From the NCBI RefSeq assembly GCF_007990775.1, contig NZ_BJXB01000019.1, positions 48,399 to 112,398 of the forward strand: 64,000 nt of DNA, read 5' to 3'. This document shows positions 32,345 through 40,986 of this stretch, piece after piece; position 1 is the first letter of the stretch; every line of letters starts with the position of its first letter. The stretch comes from Deinococcus cellulosilyticus NBRC 106333 = KACC 11606 (GTDB lineage: Bacteria > Deinococcota > Deinococci > Deinococcales > Deinococcaceae). The translations under genes and the position numbers were made by a program. Under the pieces are notes generated by a model, which worked only from the letters and a program-made list of their open reading frames with translations, made no database searches and was not told the DNA's origin.

Positions 32345-33766
32345 GTGTTTCTCCTCCCTTTCATTTTTCTGGCACTCAGCAGCCTGAACATCATCTGGGG
32401 CTTTTTGACTCCGCTTTTTTTGGCCTGGGTATTTAAAGTTCTGATTGACACACAGACCCGCCGTGCTGCCCTGCGCCGCATGTTCTGGGGAATGAGCCTG
32501 TTTTTTGCCATTTTTCTGTACTGGCTTCCCATCAGTTTTTATGGCCAGTATGGGATTTTTGGAGCGGTCATCTTCATTCCGCTGTGGTTCATTGAGGGGG
32601 CATTCTGGATGCTGATGGCCGCAGTGGTCTTCAACCTGAGCCGTGACCGCTACACCAGACTGTGGTTGTTGGCCTTTGGCTGGGTGCTGCTGGAGTGGTT
32701 GCGTCACCTCGGCATGTTCGCCTTCCCCTGGGGGACACTGGGGTACACATTGCTGGGCACCCCTCTGATTCAGGCCGCAGACCTTGGAGGAGTGATGCTG
32801 CTGAGCCTTCTCACCACGGTCACGGCTGCAGCCCTGGTGAGTGTGCTGGAAGGACAGTTCATTCCTGTTGCCTTGACGGCCGCTTTGTGGGTGGGCGGCT
32901 GGTTCTATGGCATCACGCGCGATGCACCCACGGGAACCCCCCAGCAGGCCACACTGGTGCAGGGAAACATTGATCCCAGACTCAAGGCGCAGGATGTGAA
33001 CCACCAGATGCGGTCCATCGACATCTACAACAACCTGAGTCAGGGGACAGGGCTTTTCATCTGGCCCGAAACCGCCATTTACGACCACAATCTGGAAGAG
33101 GCGCAACCTGCACAGCTCATCACCGGCATGAGCGACCAGACCACCATCCACAACCGCGTGGTGGCCCGTGAGGTGGATGTGGCCTCCAACCAGACCCGCG
33201 TGACGACCCACGACAAAATCCGCCTGGTGCCCTTTGGTGAGTGGTATCCCATGCGTGAACAACTGGCCTCCGTCTATGAACCCATCGAGAAACAGCTGGG
33301 CGTGTACCTGGGAAGCTGGCGTGTGGGCGAAAAAGCCGAGCCTCTGGAGATGGAGGGTCAGAAACTGGGCACTTACGTGTGTTACGAGAGCGTTTTTGGC
33401 TGGATTGCCCGCCGCATGGTCCTGAATGGTGCAGATGTGCTGGTCAATGTTTCAAACGATGCCTGGTTCGGCACAGGTGCAGGCCTGAGGCAGCACTATG
33501 ACATGGGACGTGTGCGTGCCATCGAGACCCACCGTTACATCCTGAGGGCCGGGAACACCGGGGTCACGGCAGTGATTGACCCTCTGGGGCGCACCCTGGA
33601 GCGCCTCCCCCTGTGGGAGGAAGGCACCCTGAAAGCAAACTACCAGTCCCTGACCGGAGCAACAATTTACATGCTGGTCGGAGACTGGCTGGTGATTGGC
33701 ATCTGCCTTTTTGGCAGCATCTGGGTGCTGTTTACAGGGTCCAGGAAAGCTCGAGTGCTTCTATAA
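32345..33766 (+). CDS. lnt: Apolipoprotein N-acyltransferase
   Basis: Adds the third acyl chain to lipoproteins at the outer face of the inner membrane. About 473 aa: six or so N-terminal membrane helices up to residue 195, then a nitrilase-fold domain with the catalytic triad in WPETA (Glu), HDKIRLVPFGEW (Lys) and GTYVCYESVF (Cys), and the conserved NVSNDAWFG. A final helix covers about residues 440-465. The frame allows TTG at 32339; I prefer GTG 32345 because TAAAAT lies 6 nt before it (leaderless). The 276-bp spacer upstream shows no gene. The 3' end overlaps the convergent HAD gene by 35 bp. Confidence 0.92.
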   Translation: MFLLPFIFLALSSLNIIWGFLTPLFLAWVFKVLIDTQTRRAALRRMFWGMSLFFAIFLYWLPISFYGQYGIFGAVIFIPLWFIEGAFWMLMAAVVFNLSRDRYTRLWLLAFGWVLLEWLRHLGMFAFPWGTLGYTLLGTPLIQAADLGGVMLLSLLTTVTAAALVSVLEGQFIPVALTAALWVGGWFYGITRDAPTGTPQQATLVQGNIDPRLKAQDVNHQMRSIDIYNNLSQGTGLFIWPETAIYDHNLEEAQPAQLITGMSDQTTIHNRVVAREVDVASNQTRVTTHDKIRLVPFGEWYPMREQLASVYEPIEKQLGVYLGSWRVGEKAEPLEMEGQKLGTYVCYESVFGWIARRMVLNGADVLVNVSNDAWFGTGAGLRQHYDMGRVRAIETHRYILRAGNTGVTAVIDPLGRTLERLPLWEEGTLKANYQSLTGATIYMLVGDWLVIGICLFGSIWVLFTGSRKARVLL

Positions 33767-34526
33767 GGCCGCCTTCATCCACATGGCCCACATGGTGGTT
33801 GGCGGCAGCACGGGCTTCGTCATCGGCGTTGGCCATGGCGACTCCATGACCGACCACCCGCATGGCCTCGGCGTCGTTGTGACCATCGCCCACCATCATC
33901 ACCTGATCCACTGTCAGACCCAGCCTGGCAGCGATTTTTTCAATCCCTGAGGCCTTGGAGACGCCCCTGCGGGTCATGGAGATGAACATGGCATCCGGCA
34001 TGATCGGACTTCCAGCAGGGGAGAGCGTGACACTTTCAGGCATCAGGGCCATGCATTCCTGGGTTTGCTCGATGGGCACCACCCACTGGGCACGCACAGG
34101 GGTCCCTTTCAGTGCACTGAAGGGCTTGGGATCAAAAGGGAGCCCGAGCAGGTCGGCATGTTCACGGGCGAACCTGTGGGTGTCCTCAACGGCATAATCC
34201 GTGTCAGAGTACAGTTCCAGCACCCAGTTTTTTTCTTTGCCCAGTCTTTCAAACTCAGGCAGCAGTTCCTCTGGGAAAGGCACAGAGAGGGTTTCTTCCG
34301 TCTGAACGTGATAAATGCTTGCTCCATTCTGGAAGATGTGCCAGCCTTCAGGGTCGAGTTGCTTTGCATATCCCAGGGCCTTGCCAAAGGCCGGGCGTCC
34401 GGTGCACAGGACCAGATGCTGCCCCCGTTTTCTGGCTTCCCGGGTGGCTTCCCAGACTTCTTCGAGAACGGTTCCACTTGAGCCGACCAGCGTTCCATCC
34501 ACATCAATGCATACCAGTTTCAACAC
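33732..34526 (-). CDS. HAD hydrolase, Cof type
   Basis: 264-aa phosphatase of the HAD superfamily, class IIB. Motif I is CIDVDGTLVG, motif II is in VLCTGRPAFGKAL, motif III is the Lys in GVSKASGIEKIA and motif IV is MMVGDGHNDAEAM. The cap domain lies between about residues 80 and 190. Substrate is probably a sugar phosphate or flavin/PLP phosphate, as for other Cof proteins; sequence does not decide. The start is GTG at 34526, with TAAGCT 6 nt upstream and no Shine-Dalgarno sequence, so leaderless initiation is plausible. The end overlaps lnt by 35 bp. Confidence 0.9.
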   Translation of the reverse strand: MLKLVCIDVDGTLVGSSGTVLEEVWEATREARKRGQHLVLCTGRPAFGKALGYAKQLDPEGWHIFQNGASIYHVQTEETLSVPFPEELLPEFERLGKEKNWVLELYSDTDYAVEDTHRFAREHADLLGLPFDPKPFSALKGTPVRAQWVVPIEQTQECMALMPESVTLSPAGSPIMPDAMFISMTRRGVSKASGIEKIAARLGLTVDQVMMVGDGHNDAEAMRVVGHGVAMANADDEARAAANHHVGHVDEGGLIEALELSWTL

Positions 34527-34608
34527 CGTAACAGCTTAATGGATTTTGGTGAGGAAAAGGTTCTGCTGAATAGCCGAATTGATGAGTGTATGGAGTATCA
34601 TGTGTAAC

Positions 34609-35193
34609 ATGATCATCTGGATCAATGGACCATTTGGTGTGGGCAAGACCCAGACTGCATTTGAACTGCATTTTCGCCTGCCAGGAAGTTTTGTCAGTGA
34701 TCCGGAACAGCACGGCTTTGCATTGTTCAAAACCCTTCCACGTGAACTCAGAGGAGACTTTCAGGACCTTCCAATGTGGCGACAGACCACCTTTGAAACC
34801 CTCAGGTACCTGGACCAGAGCCACCATGGAGTCACCATTGTTCCCATGACCGTGGTCAACCCTCAGTACTTTGCGGAAACCGTGGGTCAACTCAGGGAGG
34901 CAGGGGTGGATGTCCAACACTTCAGCCTTCTGGCCTCCAAAGAAACCCTTCTGAAAAGGCTCAGGAGCAGGGGAGATTCTTCCCGCTCCTGGGCTGCCCA
35001 GCAGGTGGAACGCTGTATGGATGGCTTGCAAGATCCAGTGTTTGCCACCCATGTTCAGACGGAAAACCTGACCATTGCGGGGCAGGCAGAGACCATAGCA
35101 GAAGCCTGCGGTCTGACCCTGTTGCCTGCCCAGAAAAACCGGATTGCTCAGGCGCTGAGGAGGTTCTCAACGGTTTTGCATCACATCCGCTGA
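34609..35193 (+). CDS. TmrB-like P-loop ATP-binding protein
   Basis: 194-aa kinase-like P-loop protein. It begins MIIWINGPFGVGKTQTAFEL, with Walker A GPFGVGKT, which closely resembles Bacillus TmrB (tunicamycin resistance) and related small AAA-type kinases. The LLASKETLLKRLRSRGD segment resembles the lid region of nucleoside kinases. The frame can be extended by ten codons, but TATCAT (34596-34601) lies exactly 7 nt before the ATG at 34609, favouring a leaderless start there. Substrate unknown; resistance is only one possibility. The last 27 bp overlap the convergent antiporter gene. Confidence 0.83.
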   Translation: MIIWINGPFGVGKTQTAFELHFRLPGSFVSDPEQHGFALFKTLPRELRGDFQDLPMWRQTTFETLRYLDQSHHGVTIVPMTVVNPQYFAETVGQLREAGVDVQHFSLLASKETLLKRLRSRGDSSRSWAAQQVERCMDGLQDPVFATHVQTENLTIAGQAETIAEACGLTLLPAQKNRIAQALRRFSTVLHHIR

Positions 35194-36447
35194 TCCCTCG
35201 GCGGCGGCTTTCACGGCCAGGGGCATCACGGTCAGGCCCTGCACGAGAATGCTGAACACCACCACCCCATAGGTCAACGTCAGAATCAGTTCACGGTAAG
35301 CACTTTCAACAGGGATGGAAAGGGCCAGAGCAATGGCAATTCCTCCTCTGAGTCCTCCCCAGGTCATCATGCGCACAGTATAGGGCTGCAAGGCAAAAGG
35401 TTTGCGCAAAAGGGAGACAGGCAACCCCACGCTGATCCAGCGCACCGCCAGAACCACAGGAACCATCACCAGCAGGAGCAGGTGACCGTTGTCGGGCCAT
35501 TTCAGCAGCAGCACTTCCAGACCGATCAACACGAACAGCACTGCATTCAGGATCTGGTCCGTCATTTCCCAGAACTGGTCCACGTGTTCACGGGTTTTGT
35601 CACTCATGGCATGCTGCCTGCCCTGCTGCCCGATGATCAGGCCCGCAATCACCATGGCAATGGGGCCAGACACATGTAAGGTCTGGGCCAGAGCGTACCC
35701 TCCCATCACCAGGGCAATGGTGATCAGGAGTTCTGGAATGTACTGGTCGATGCTGCGCAGCATCAGAAAAGCGAAATAACCCAGCACAGCTCCGAACAGG
35801 GCACCTCCCAGAGCTTCCTGGGCAAACAGACGCAGGATGTCCAGTGCTCCCATTGCCTCATGCCCACCATGCCCACCTCCAAAGGCCAGACTGGCGATCA
35901 CTGCAAAAACCACCACGCCCACACCGTCATTGAACAGGGACTCACCTGCAATCAGGCTTTCAAGCTTTTGGGGGACTTTTGCCCGCTTGACCAGATCCAG
36001 CACCGCAATGGGATCTGTGGGAGAGATCAGGGCCCCGAACAGCAGAGCATAAATCAGAGGAATCTGCATGCCAAAGAGTCCCAGAATCCAGTACGTGAGC
36101 CCACCAATCAAAAAAGTCGAGATCAGTGTGCTGAACACGGCCATCACCAGCACAGGAGTCTTGTACTTTCTGAGCACCTCTGCATTGACATTCAGGGCAC
36201 CTGCAAACAGCAGGAAACTCAAGACCCCTTCCATCAGGAAGGTCCCGAAATCGATCTGCTCCAGCACTTTCTGAGCTGTTGGAACAAGGTTTGCCCCCAT
36301 GGCATTCACAGCAAGCAGGAACAATGAAGCCACCAGACCCACCAGGGTCACCCCGATGGTGGATGGCAGTTTGAGGAATTTCTCGTTGAAATAGGCGAAA
36401 AGTGCGGTCAGGGTGATGATCAGAGCAAAAGCGTCAAGTAGCTGCAT
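35167..36447 (-). CDS. CPA1-family Na+/H+ antiporter
   Basis: Monovalent cation/proton antiporter of the inner membrane, 426 aa with about 12 helices. Diagnostic segments: LSFLLFAGALNVN, the ion-site motif ALISPTDPIAVLDLVKRA (TDP in CPA1), LESLIAGESLFNDGVGVVVF (the ND motif of electroneutral exchangers) and the C-terminal TWGGLRGGIAIALALSIP. The ATG at 36447 has a good AGGAG Shine-Dalgarno sequence; the frame runs on upstream through the leader but those residues are not membrane-like. A promoter plus a leader of about 158 nt ending in a terminator hairpin lies upstream, so expression is probably attenuated. Na+ versus K+ preference cannot be read from sequence. Confidence 0.93.
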   Translation of the reverse strand: MQLLDAFALIITLTALFAYFNEKFLKLPSTIGVTLVGLVASLFLLAVNAMGANLVPTAQKVLEQIDFGTFLMEGVLSFLLFAGALNVNAEVLRKYKTPVLVMAVFSTLISTFLIGGLTYWILGLFGMQIPLIYALLFGALISPTDPIAVLDLVKRAKVPQKLESLIAGESLFNDGVGVVVFAVIASLAFGGGHGGHEAMGALDILRLFAQEALGGALFGAVLGYFAFLMLRSIDQYIPELLITIALVMGGYALAQTLHVSGPIAMVIAGLIIGQQGRQHAMSDKTREHVDQFWEMTDQILNAVLFVLIGLEVLLLKWPDNGHLLLLVMVPVVLAVRWISVGLPVSLLRKPFALQPYTVRMMTWGGLRGGIAIALALSIPVESAYRELILTLTYGVVVFSILVQGLTVMPLAVKAAAEGSADVMQNR

Positions 36448-36605
36448 GGCAATCTCCTGCGGGGTGTGAAATCGTGGCAACACAGACATTCTGGGCCGAA
36501 GGGACCAGCCCTGCTGTGGCATTGGGCAAAAGAAAAACGGAGACCGTGTGAACAGTCTCCGCCAGGCCAACATATGGAGGTTGGTCTCCGGCCCATGGCC
36601 TCATT
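36448..36605 (-). promoter_or_regulatory. Structured 5' leader of the Na+/H+ antiporter gene with terminator (attenuator, possible riboswitch)
   Basis: Reading 5' to 3' on the minus strand: CGGAGACC (36590-36583), a CCAAC/GTTGG hairpin with an 8-nt loop, GGCGGAGACTG (second CGGAGAC at 36561-36555), then GGTCTCCG (36545-36538) and TTTTT (36537-36533). The second CGGAGAC with GGTCTCCG makes an intrinsic terminator about 85 nt before the start codon; the first copy is perfectly complementary to the same GGTCTCCG over 8 bp and could form the alternative. GCC and GGC flanking the hairpin can close a compact domain. This has the logic of a transcription attenuator. I could not match it to a riboswitch class I know. 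Confidence 0.65.
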
Positions 36606-36611
36606 TCTTTC

Positions 36612-36640
36612 ATGATACCGTCTGGCAACCTGCGCTGCAA
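36612..36640 (-). promoter_or_regulatory. Promoter of the antiporter gene
   Basis: On the minus strand TTGCAG (36640-36635), exactly 17 bp, then TATCAT (36617-36612). The start site near 36605 lies upstream of the structured leader, so the hairpin and U-tract are transcribed before the coding region. Confidence 0.72.
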
Positions 36641-36682
36641 GCCCTGCAACACGCAGAAATACAGAATGAAAACCAGGAAAAT

Positions 36683-36712
36683 GAAAAACAGGGAGGATCA
36701 TCCTCCCTGTTC
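36683..36712 (-). terminator. Intrinsic terminator of the YbjN gene
   Basis: Palindrome AACAGGGAGGAT/ATCCTCCCTGTT (36688-36712) followed on the minus strand by TTTTTC. It separates the YbjN gene from the antiporter promoter. Confidence 0.85.
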
Positions 36713-36723
36713 ATGCCTACAGC

Positions 36724-37167
<444 letters not shown>

Positions 37168-37307
37168 GATTTTTCCTCCTAGAATTGATGGACAAAGCCT
37201 AGCACATCCTACATGATTTTGTTGAGGAATGCTCCTGCATTTGCCCCGACGTTGTGGCTGATGTTTGCCCTGCAATAACCCCGTGTTCAACCGTGGAATC
37301 TGGAGCT

Positions 37308-37640
37308 TCAGTTGCCTGAAACAACCCGGATTTCCACAGGTGCAACGCCCTCAGAGATGATTCCCAGTGCTTTTGCAGCAGCGATGGACAGATCAATGAT
37401 GCGCTGTTTGTTGCCAAAAGGTCCCCGGTCATTGATCTTGACCCGGATGGTTTTTCCGGTCTTCTGGTGTTTGACCTCCACCCAGGTGCCAAAAGGCAGG
37501 GTGGGGTGGGCCGCTGTGAGGGGGGTTTCTTTGTCTTTGAGGCCGCCATAATACACGGCATAACCGGTCTGTAGGGCCTGGGTCTGGGCCATGCCCATCA
37601 TGGGCACAACCAGCAGAAGAATGGCCAGAAGGTACTTCAT
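37308..37640 (-). CDS. RlpA-like double-psi beta-barrel protein
   Basis: 110-aa exported protein: signal peptide (KYLLAILLLVVPMMGMAQ) and a single double-psi beta-barrel with the RlpA pattern GYAVYYGGL, TAAHPTLPFGTWVEVKH and VKINDRGPFGNKQRIIDLSIAAAKALG. The Asp of the NDRGPF motif is present, consistent with lytic transglycosylase activity on peptidoglycan. There is no lipobox and no SPOR domain, so it is shorter than E. coli RlpA. The ATG directly follows the stop of the M24 peptidase gene, so the two are coupled. Confidence 0.9.
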   Translation of the reverse strand: MKYLLAILLLVVPMMGMAQTQALQTGYAVYYGGLKDKETPLTAAHPTLPFGTWVEVKHQKTGKTIRVKINDRGPFGNKQRIIDLSIAAAKALGIISEGVAPVEIRVVSGN

Positions 37641-38699
37641 TTACACCTCCGCAAAGGGAGCGTGGCTCAAAACCTCGCAACCCGTTTCCGTGACCAGCAC
37701 AAGCTCTTCCAGGCGGACGCCACCCACCCCGGAAATGTAGAGGCCAGGTTCGATGGTCACAACCATCCCGGCCTGCAGTGGGACGTTGAATTGTGGACGC
37801 TCCGGGCTGAATTTCGCCAACCTGGGGTCCTCGTGAATGGCCAGACCCACCCCGTGACCCAGGGAGTGCACGAAGTGTTCTGCCAGGCCCTGCTCAGCCA
37901 GATAACCTCTGGCCACCTGGTCAATGTCACTGGTCATGGCTCCGGGCCTGACCGCCTGAAGGGCCAGTTGCAGGGCCTGATGGGTGTGACGGTACAGGTT
38001 TTTCAGCTCCTCGCTGATTTCACCCACAGGGAAAGCACGGGTGGTGTCGCTGTGGTAGCCCTGGTAGCGGGCCCCCCAGTCAAAAGTCACCAGTTCACCC
38101 TCCTGAATCACCTTTTCACTGGCGGTTCCGTGGGGCATGGCGCTCCGGTAACCACTGGCAACGGTGATGTCAAAAGCCCGGTCCTCTGCCCCATGGGAGC
38201 GCATGTAAAGCTCCATCTGCAAGGCAAGGTCCACTTCACGCACTCCAGCTTTCAGCATGGGGAGCACATGTCGCATGGCCTCATCTGCAATGCGCTGGGC
38301 TTCGCGGATCTTCTGCACTTCCTCGGGGGTTTTGATCAGGCGGATGCCTTCCAGCAGTCCCTCGGTGGGCACCAGTTGTGCGGCGTGCAGGCCGTCCAGT
38401 TGCCGGAGTTTGTTCACCATCAGGGCATCGGCTTCAAATCCAACCACCTTGCCCTCCAGCAGGGTGCGGGCATGTCGGATCACATCAATGTCGCGGGCAA
38501 TGTGCTGTGGAACAAAGCACTCTTCCTCGGCCTGAACGGTGTAACGGGCATCTGTGTACAGCAAAACCCCGTCTTTGTGCAGCAGCACCAAACCGTCTTT
38601 TGGGGTGGAAAATCCACTCAGGTAGCGGACATTCTCAGGTTTGCTCACCCACAGGGCATCCAGGCCATGAGAAGTCAGCAGGTCAGTGAGTTGTTGCAT
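37641..38699 (-). CDS. M24-family Xaa-Pro peptidase
   Basis: 352-aa aminopeptidase P-like enzyme, which removes N-terminal residues before proline. The N-terminal creatinase-like domain covers residues 1-125; the pita-bread domain carries the dinuclear metal ligands in TFDWGARYQGYHSDTTR (two Asp), LGHGVGLAIHE (His), IEPGLY (Glu) and RLEELVLV (Glu). All five ligands are present. TATACT (38707-38712, minus strand) ends 7 nt before the ATG and no Shine-Dalgarno sequence is visible, so it is probably leaderless. First gene of an operon with the RlpA gene. Confidence 0.93.
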   Translation of the reverse strand: MQQLTDLLTSHGLDALWVSKPENVRYLSGFSTPKDGLVLLHKDGVLLYTDARYTVQAEEECFVPQHIARDIDVIRHARTLLEGKVVGFEADALMVNKLRQLDGLHAAQLVPTEGLLEGIRLIKTPEEVQKIREAQRIADEAMRHVLPMLKAGVREVDLALQMELYMRSHGAEDRAFDITVASGYRSAMPHGTASEKVIQEGELVTFDWGARYQGYHSDTTRAFPVGEISEELKNLYRHTHQALQLALQAVRPGAMTSDIDQVARGYLAEQGLAEHFVHSLGHGVGLAIHEDPRLAKFSPERPQFNVPLQAGMVVTIEPGLYISGVGGVRLEELVLVTETGCEVLSHAPFAEV

Positions 38700-38744
38700 A
38701 CGGTAGAGTATAACCCGCTGACCCGTGCTCCCGTCTAGCCCCTC

Positions 38745-39734
38745 TCAGGGTTTTATCTGTCCAGCAGCCCATTTGACGGCATCACGCAGGGTGGTGCCGG
38801 GTTCGTCGGGGACAACCCCCACCCCTTCCCAGGTCTTGCCACTGAAGGGTGCAAGCTGTCCAGAAGCGAGAAAAAGCATGCTTCCGTCATTGAAGCAATA
38901 CGGATAGATGGCTTCAACGTTTCCTGCACTGGTCTCCCCGAACACCCTGGCACGGCCCACACGCTGCAATCCACCACTGAAGCCCTCGGCAGCACTGTTC
39001 ACATGCCTGTCAATGACCAGGGCCAGGGGGACTTGCCCGTAACTGCGGTTCCCAAGGGCAGGCAGGGGAATGGGAAAAGACCCTTTCAGGCGCATGCGCC
39101 ACAGAAAACCTGACTGAAAGAACCCTGCTGCACGCATCATCTCCACGGCAAGCCCACCAGGGTTGCCTCTGAGGTCAATCACAAACGCTTTTGCTCCCTT
39201 TGCTGTGAGGGCATCGAGCGCCTCTTTTACACCTGCGCTGCGGTCAAATCCTGCAAAGTCTTCAATCAGGATGATGCCCACCCTGGGATCTTCCGCCGAG
39301 ATTTCATACTTCACCAGTCCCGTGGCCCGGGTGGGAGTGGCTTGCAGGGCGTAATTCAGGCAGGGGAGGTCTCCATAGGTTTGCTTGATGGCCTTTGCTT
39401 CAATGGCACTGAAATACACGGAGTGGTTGTCTCCCAGCCAGTCCACCACTGATTTCAAGGCAGAATCTACAGAACTGGGGTCCTGGGTGACCTGATTCCG
39501 GTGGTGTTTTTTGACCTCTTCCCAGTTGTTGGAATTCTGAATCAAGGTTTGCTGAAGGCCACGGGGCGTCTCAGACAGTAAGGAAGCAGGCAGAGCCAGC
39601 GTGCGGGGCGCGGTTAAATGGGAGGTGTAGATGTATTTTTCAGTGATCATGTCGGTGATTTTCTGGAATTTGTCTAATTCTGGGCTGAAGACACCGGTCA
39701 GGAGCACTGCAGAAAGCGTTACACTGGAAAACAT
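38745..39734 (-). CDS. S41-family peptidase, exported
   Basis: 329-aa serine protease of the tail-specific/C-terminal processing family. It has a short N-terminal hydrophobic stretch (FSSVTLSAVLLTGVFS) that may be a signal peptide, the strand segment GIILIEDFAGF, the AFVIDLRGNPGG motif and the catalytic Ser in DRHVNSAAEGFSGGLQ; the region usually holding the catalytic Lys (GETSAGN) follows. No PDZ domain is evident, unlike CtpA/Prc. The start is set at 39734, where GGTGA precedes the ATG; the longer frame runs into the divergent aminotransferase gene. It is divergent from that gene across only 37 bp. Confidence 0.85.
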   Translation of the reverse strand: MFSSVTLSAVLLTGVFSPELDKFQKITDMITEKYIYTSHLTAPRTLALPASLLSETPRGLQQTLIQNSNNWEEVKKHHRNQVTQDPSSVDSALKSVVDWLGDNHSVYFSAIEAKAIKQTYGDLPCLNYALQATPTRATGLVKYEISAEDPRVGIILIEDFAGFDRSAGVKEALDALTAKGAKAFVIDLRGNPGGLAVEMMRAAGFFQSGFLWRMRLKGSFPIPLPALGNRSYGQVPLALVIDRHVNSAAEGFSGGLQRVGRARVFGETSAGNVEAIYPYCFNDGSMLFLASGQLAPFSGKTWEGVGVVPDEPGTTLRDAVKWAAGQIKP

Positions 39735-39771
39735 GCTTTCACCATAGCAGGAGAAAGCATAAGGAAAATAC

Positions 39772-40920
39772 ATGAGCCAGAATACAGATCTCCTTCTTTT
39801 GACTCCAGGCCCGACGCCCATCCAGCCTGATGCACTCCAAGCCCTCCTGATTCCCATGGTTGGACACATGGACCCTGCGGTTTTCGCGCTGAACGCGCGC
39901 ATCCAGGCGAACCTGAAAGTCCTCTACGGAGCGGCGGCGGATGCGTTCACGGCACTGGTGGCGGGCACCGGCAGTCTGGGAATGGAGACTGGCTTTGCCA
40001 ACCTCATTGAACCCGGCGACACCGTGGTGGTGGCCACCAACGGCTCATTCGGGGACCGCATGGTTGAGATGTGCGAGCGTTACGGTGCAAAAGTCATCGT
40101 CGTTCGTGCCCCCATCGGCGAAGCCGTGCGTCTTGAAGACGTGGAAAAAGCCCTCAAGGAACACCAACCCAAAATGGTCAGTGTGGTCCACGGCGAGACC
40201 AGCACGGGTGTCCTCAACCCCGCTCCAGAAATTGCCCGCATGGCCCAGGACATGGGCATCCTCGTGACCGTGGATGCTGTGACCACTGCTGGCATGATGC
40301 CCTACGAGATGGAAAAATGGGGCATCGACTACGCCTACACCGGTTCTCAGAAGTGCCTTTCGGCCCCTCCTGGAGTTGCCCCTGTGGCAGTGAGTGCCCG
40401 CGCCATGGAAGTGGTCCGCAACCGCAAGACCCCCGTGACCCTGTGGTACTCCGATTTTCTGGGACTGCAGGCCTACTGGGACCACCGGGATTACCACCAC
40501 ACCATTCCCGTGCAGCTGCACTACTCTCTGGACGCAGCCCTCAGTGCCGCCCTCAATGAAGGACTGGATGTGCGTGCCCGCCATGCTGCCGAACTGAGTG
40601 TCGCTGTGGCCCGCACCCTGGAAACCATCGGTTTCTCCCACTTTGTGAAAAACCCCAGGGAGCGCCTCCCAAGCGTGCTCTCCCTGCGCCTCCCAGAAGG
40701 CATGAATGACCTTCAGGTGCGCACCGCCCTCCGTGAAAAAGGCATCAGCATCACCGGAGGACTGGATGCCACCCGTGGCCTGATCTGGCGACTTGGCCTG
40801 ATGGGCGAAGCCGCCCGCACCGAACACTACATGCGCTTCATGCGCACCCTGGACGAGATTCTGGGCCACAGGCACCTGGAAAGCACCCTCGAACAGAACC
40901 TCACAGCTGTTCACGCCTGA
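39772..40920 (+). CDS. Class V aminotransferase, alanine-glyoxylate/serine-pyruvate type
   Basis: 382-aa PLP enzyme. It opens with LLLLTPGPTPIQPDAL and has GTGSLGMETGFANLI, VVHGETSTGVLNPAPEI, VTVDAVTTAGMMPYEM (PLP-ring Asp) and the Schiff-base Lys in YTGSQKCLSAPPGVAPV. C-terminal RLGLMGEAAR contains the substrate-carboxylate Arg. The family transfers amino groups between alanine or serine and glyoxylate or pyruvate; in Deinococcus-Thermus it may act in serine or glycine metabolism. AAGGAAAA lies before the ATG. It is a single-gene unit with a strong terminator. Confidence 0.92.
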   Translation: MSQNTDLLLLTPGPTPIQPDALQALLIPMVGHMDPAVFALNARIQANLKVLYGAAADAFTALVAGTGSLGMETGFANLIEPGDTVVVATNGSFGDRMVEMCERYGAKVIVVRAPIGEAVRLEDVEKALKEHQPKMVSVVHGETSTGVLNPAPEIARMAQDMGILVTVDAVTTAGMMPYEMEKWGIDYAYTGSQKCLSAPPGVAPVAVSARAMEVVRNRKTPVTLWYSDFLGLQAYWDHRDYHHTIPVQLHYSLDAALSAALNEGLDVRARHAAELSVAVARTLETIGFSHFVKNPRERLPSVLSLRLPEGMNDLQVRTALREKGISITGGLDATRGLIWRLGLMGEAARTEHYMRFMRTLDEILGHRHLESTLEQNLTAVHA

Positions 40921-40936
40921 GACCGAAACCACCAAA

Positions 40937-40966
40937 AAAGCCCTCCTGGGTCACAGGAGGGCTTTC
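40937..40966 (+). terminator. Intrinsic terminator of the aminotransferase gene
   Basis: 12-bp perfect stem AAAGCCCTCCTG/CAGGAGGGCTTT with a 5-nt loop, then TCTGTTTTT. It also faces the convergent GGDEF-like gene. Confidence 0.9.
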
Positions 40967-40986
40967 TGTTTTTACGGCACCTGTTC

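Noticed and set aside
32218..32436. 72-codon frame before lnt
   Set aside because: Overlaps the lnt start in another frame; no signal, charged low-complexity product.
36448..36573. N-terminal extension of the CPA1 antiporter
   Set aside because: The extra 42 codons are translated from the leader hairpin region, are not membrane-like, and lack a ribosome-binding site; ATG 36447 has AGGAG.
36538..36600. Assignment of the antiporter leader to a known riboswitch (fluoride, Mn2+, c-di-AMP, Na+)
   Set aside because: I could not match the consensus of any class from memory; left as an unclassified attenuator.
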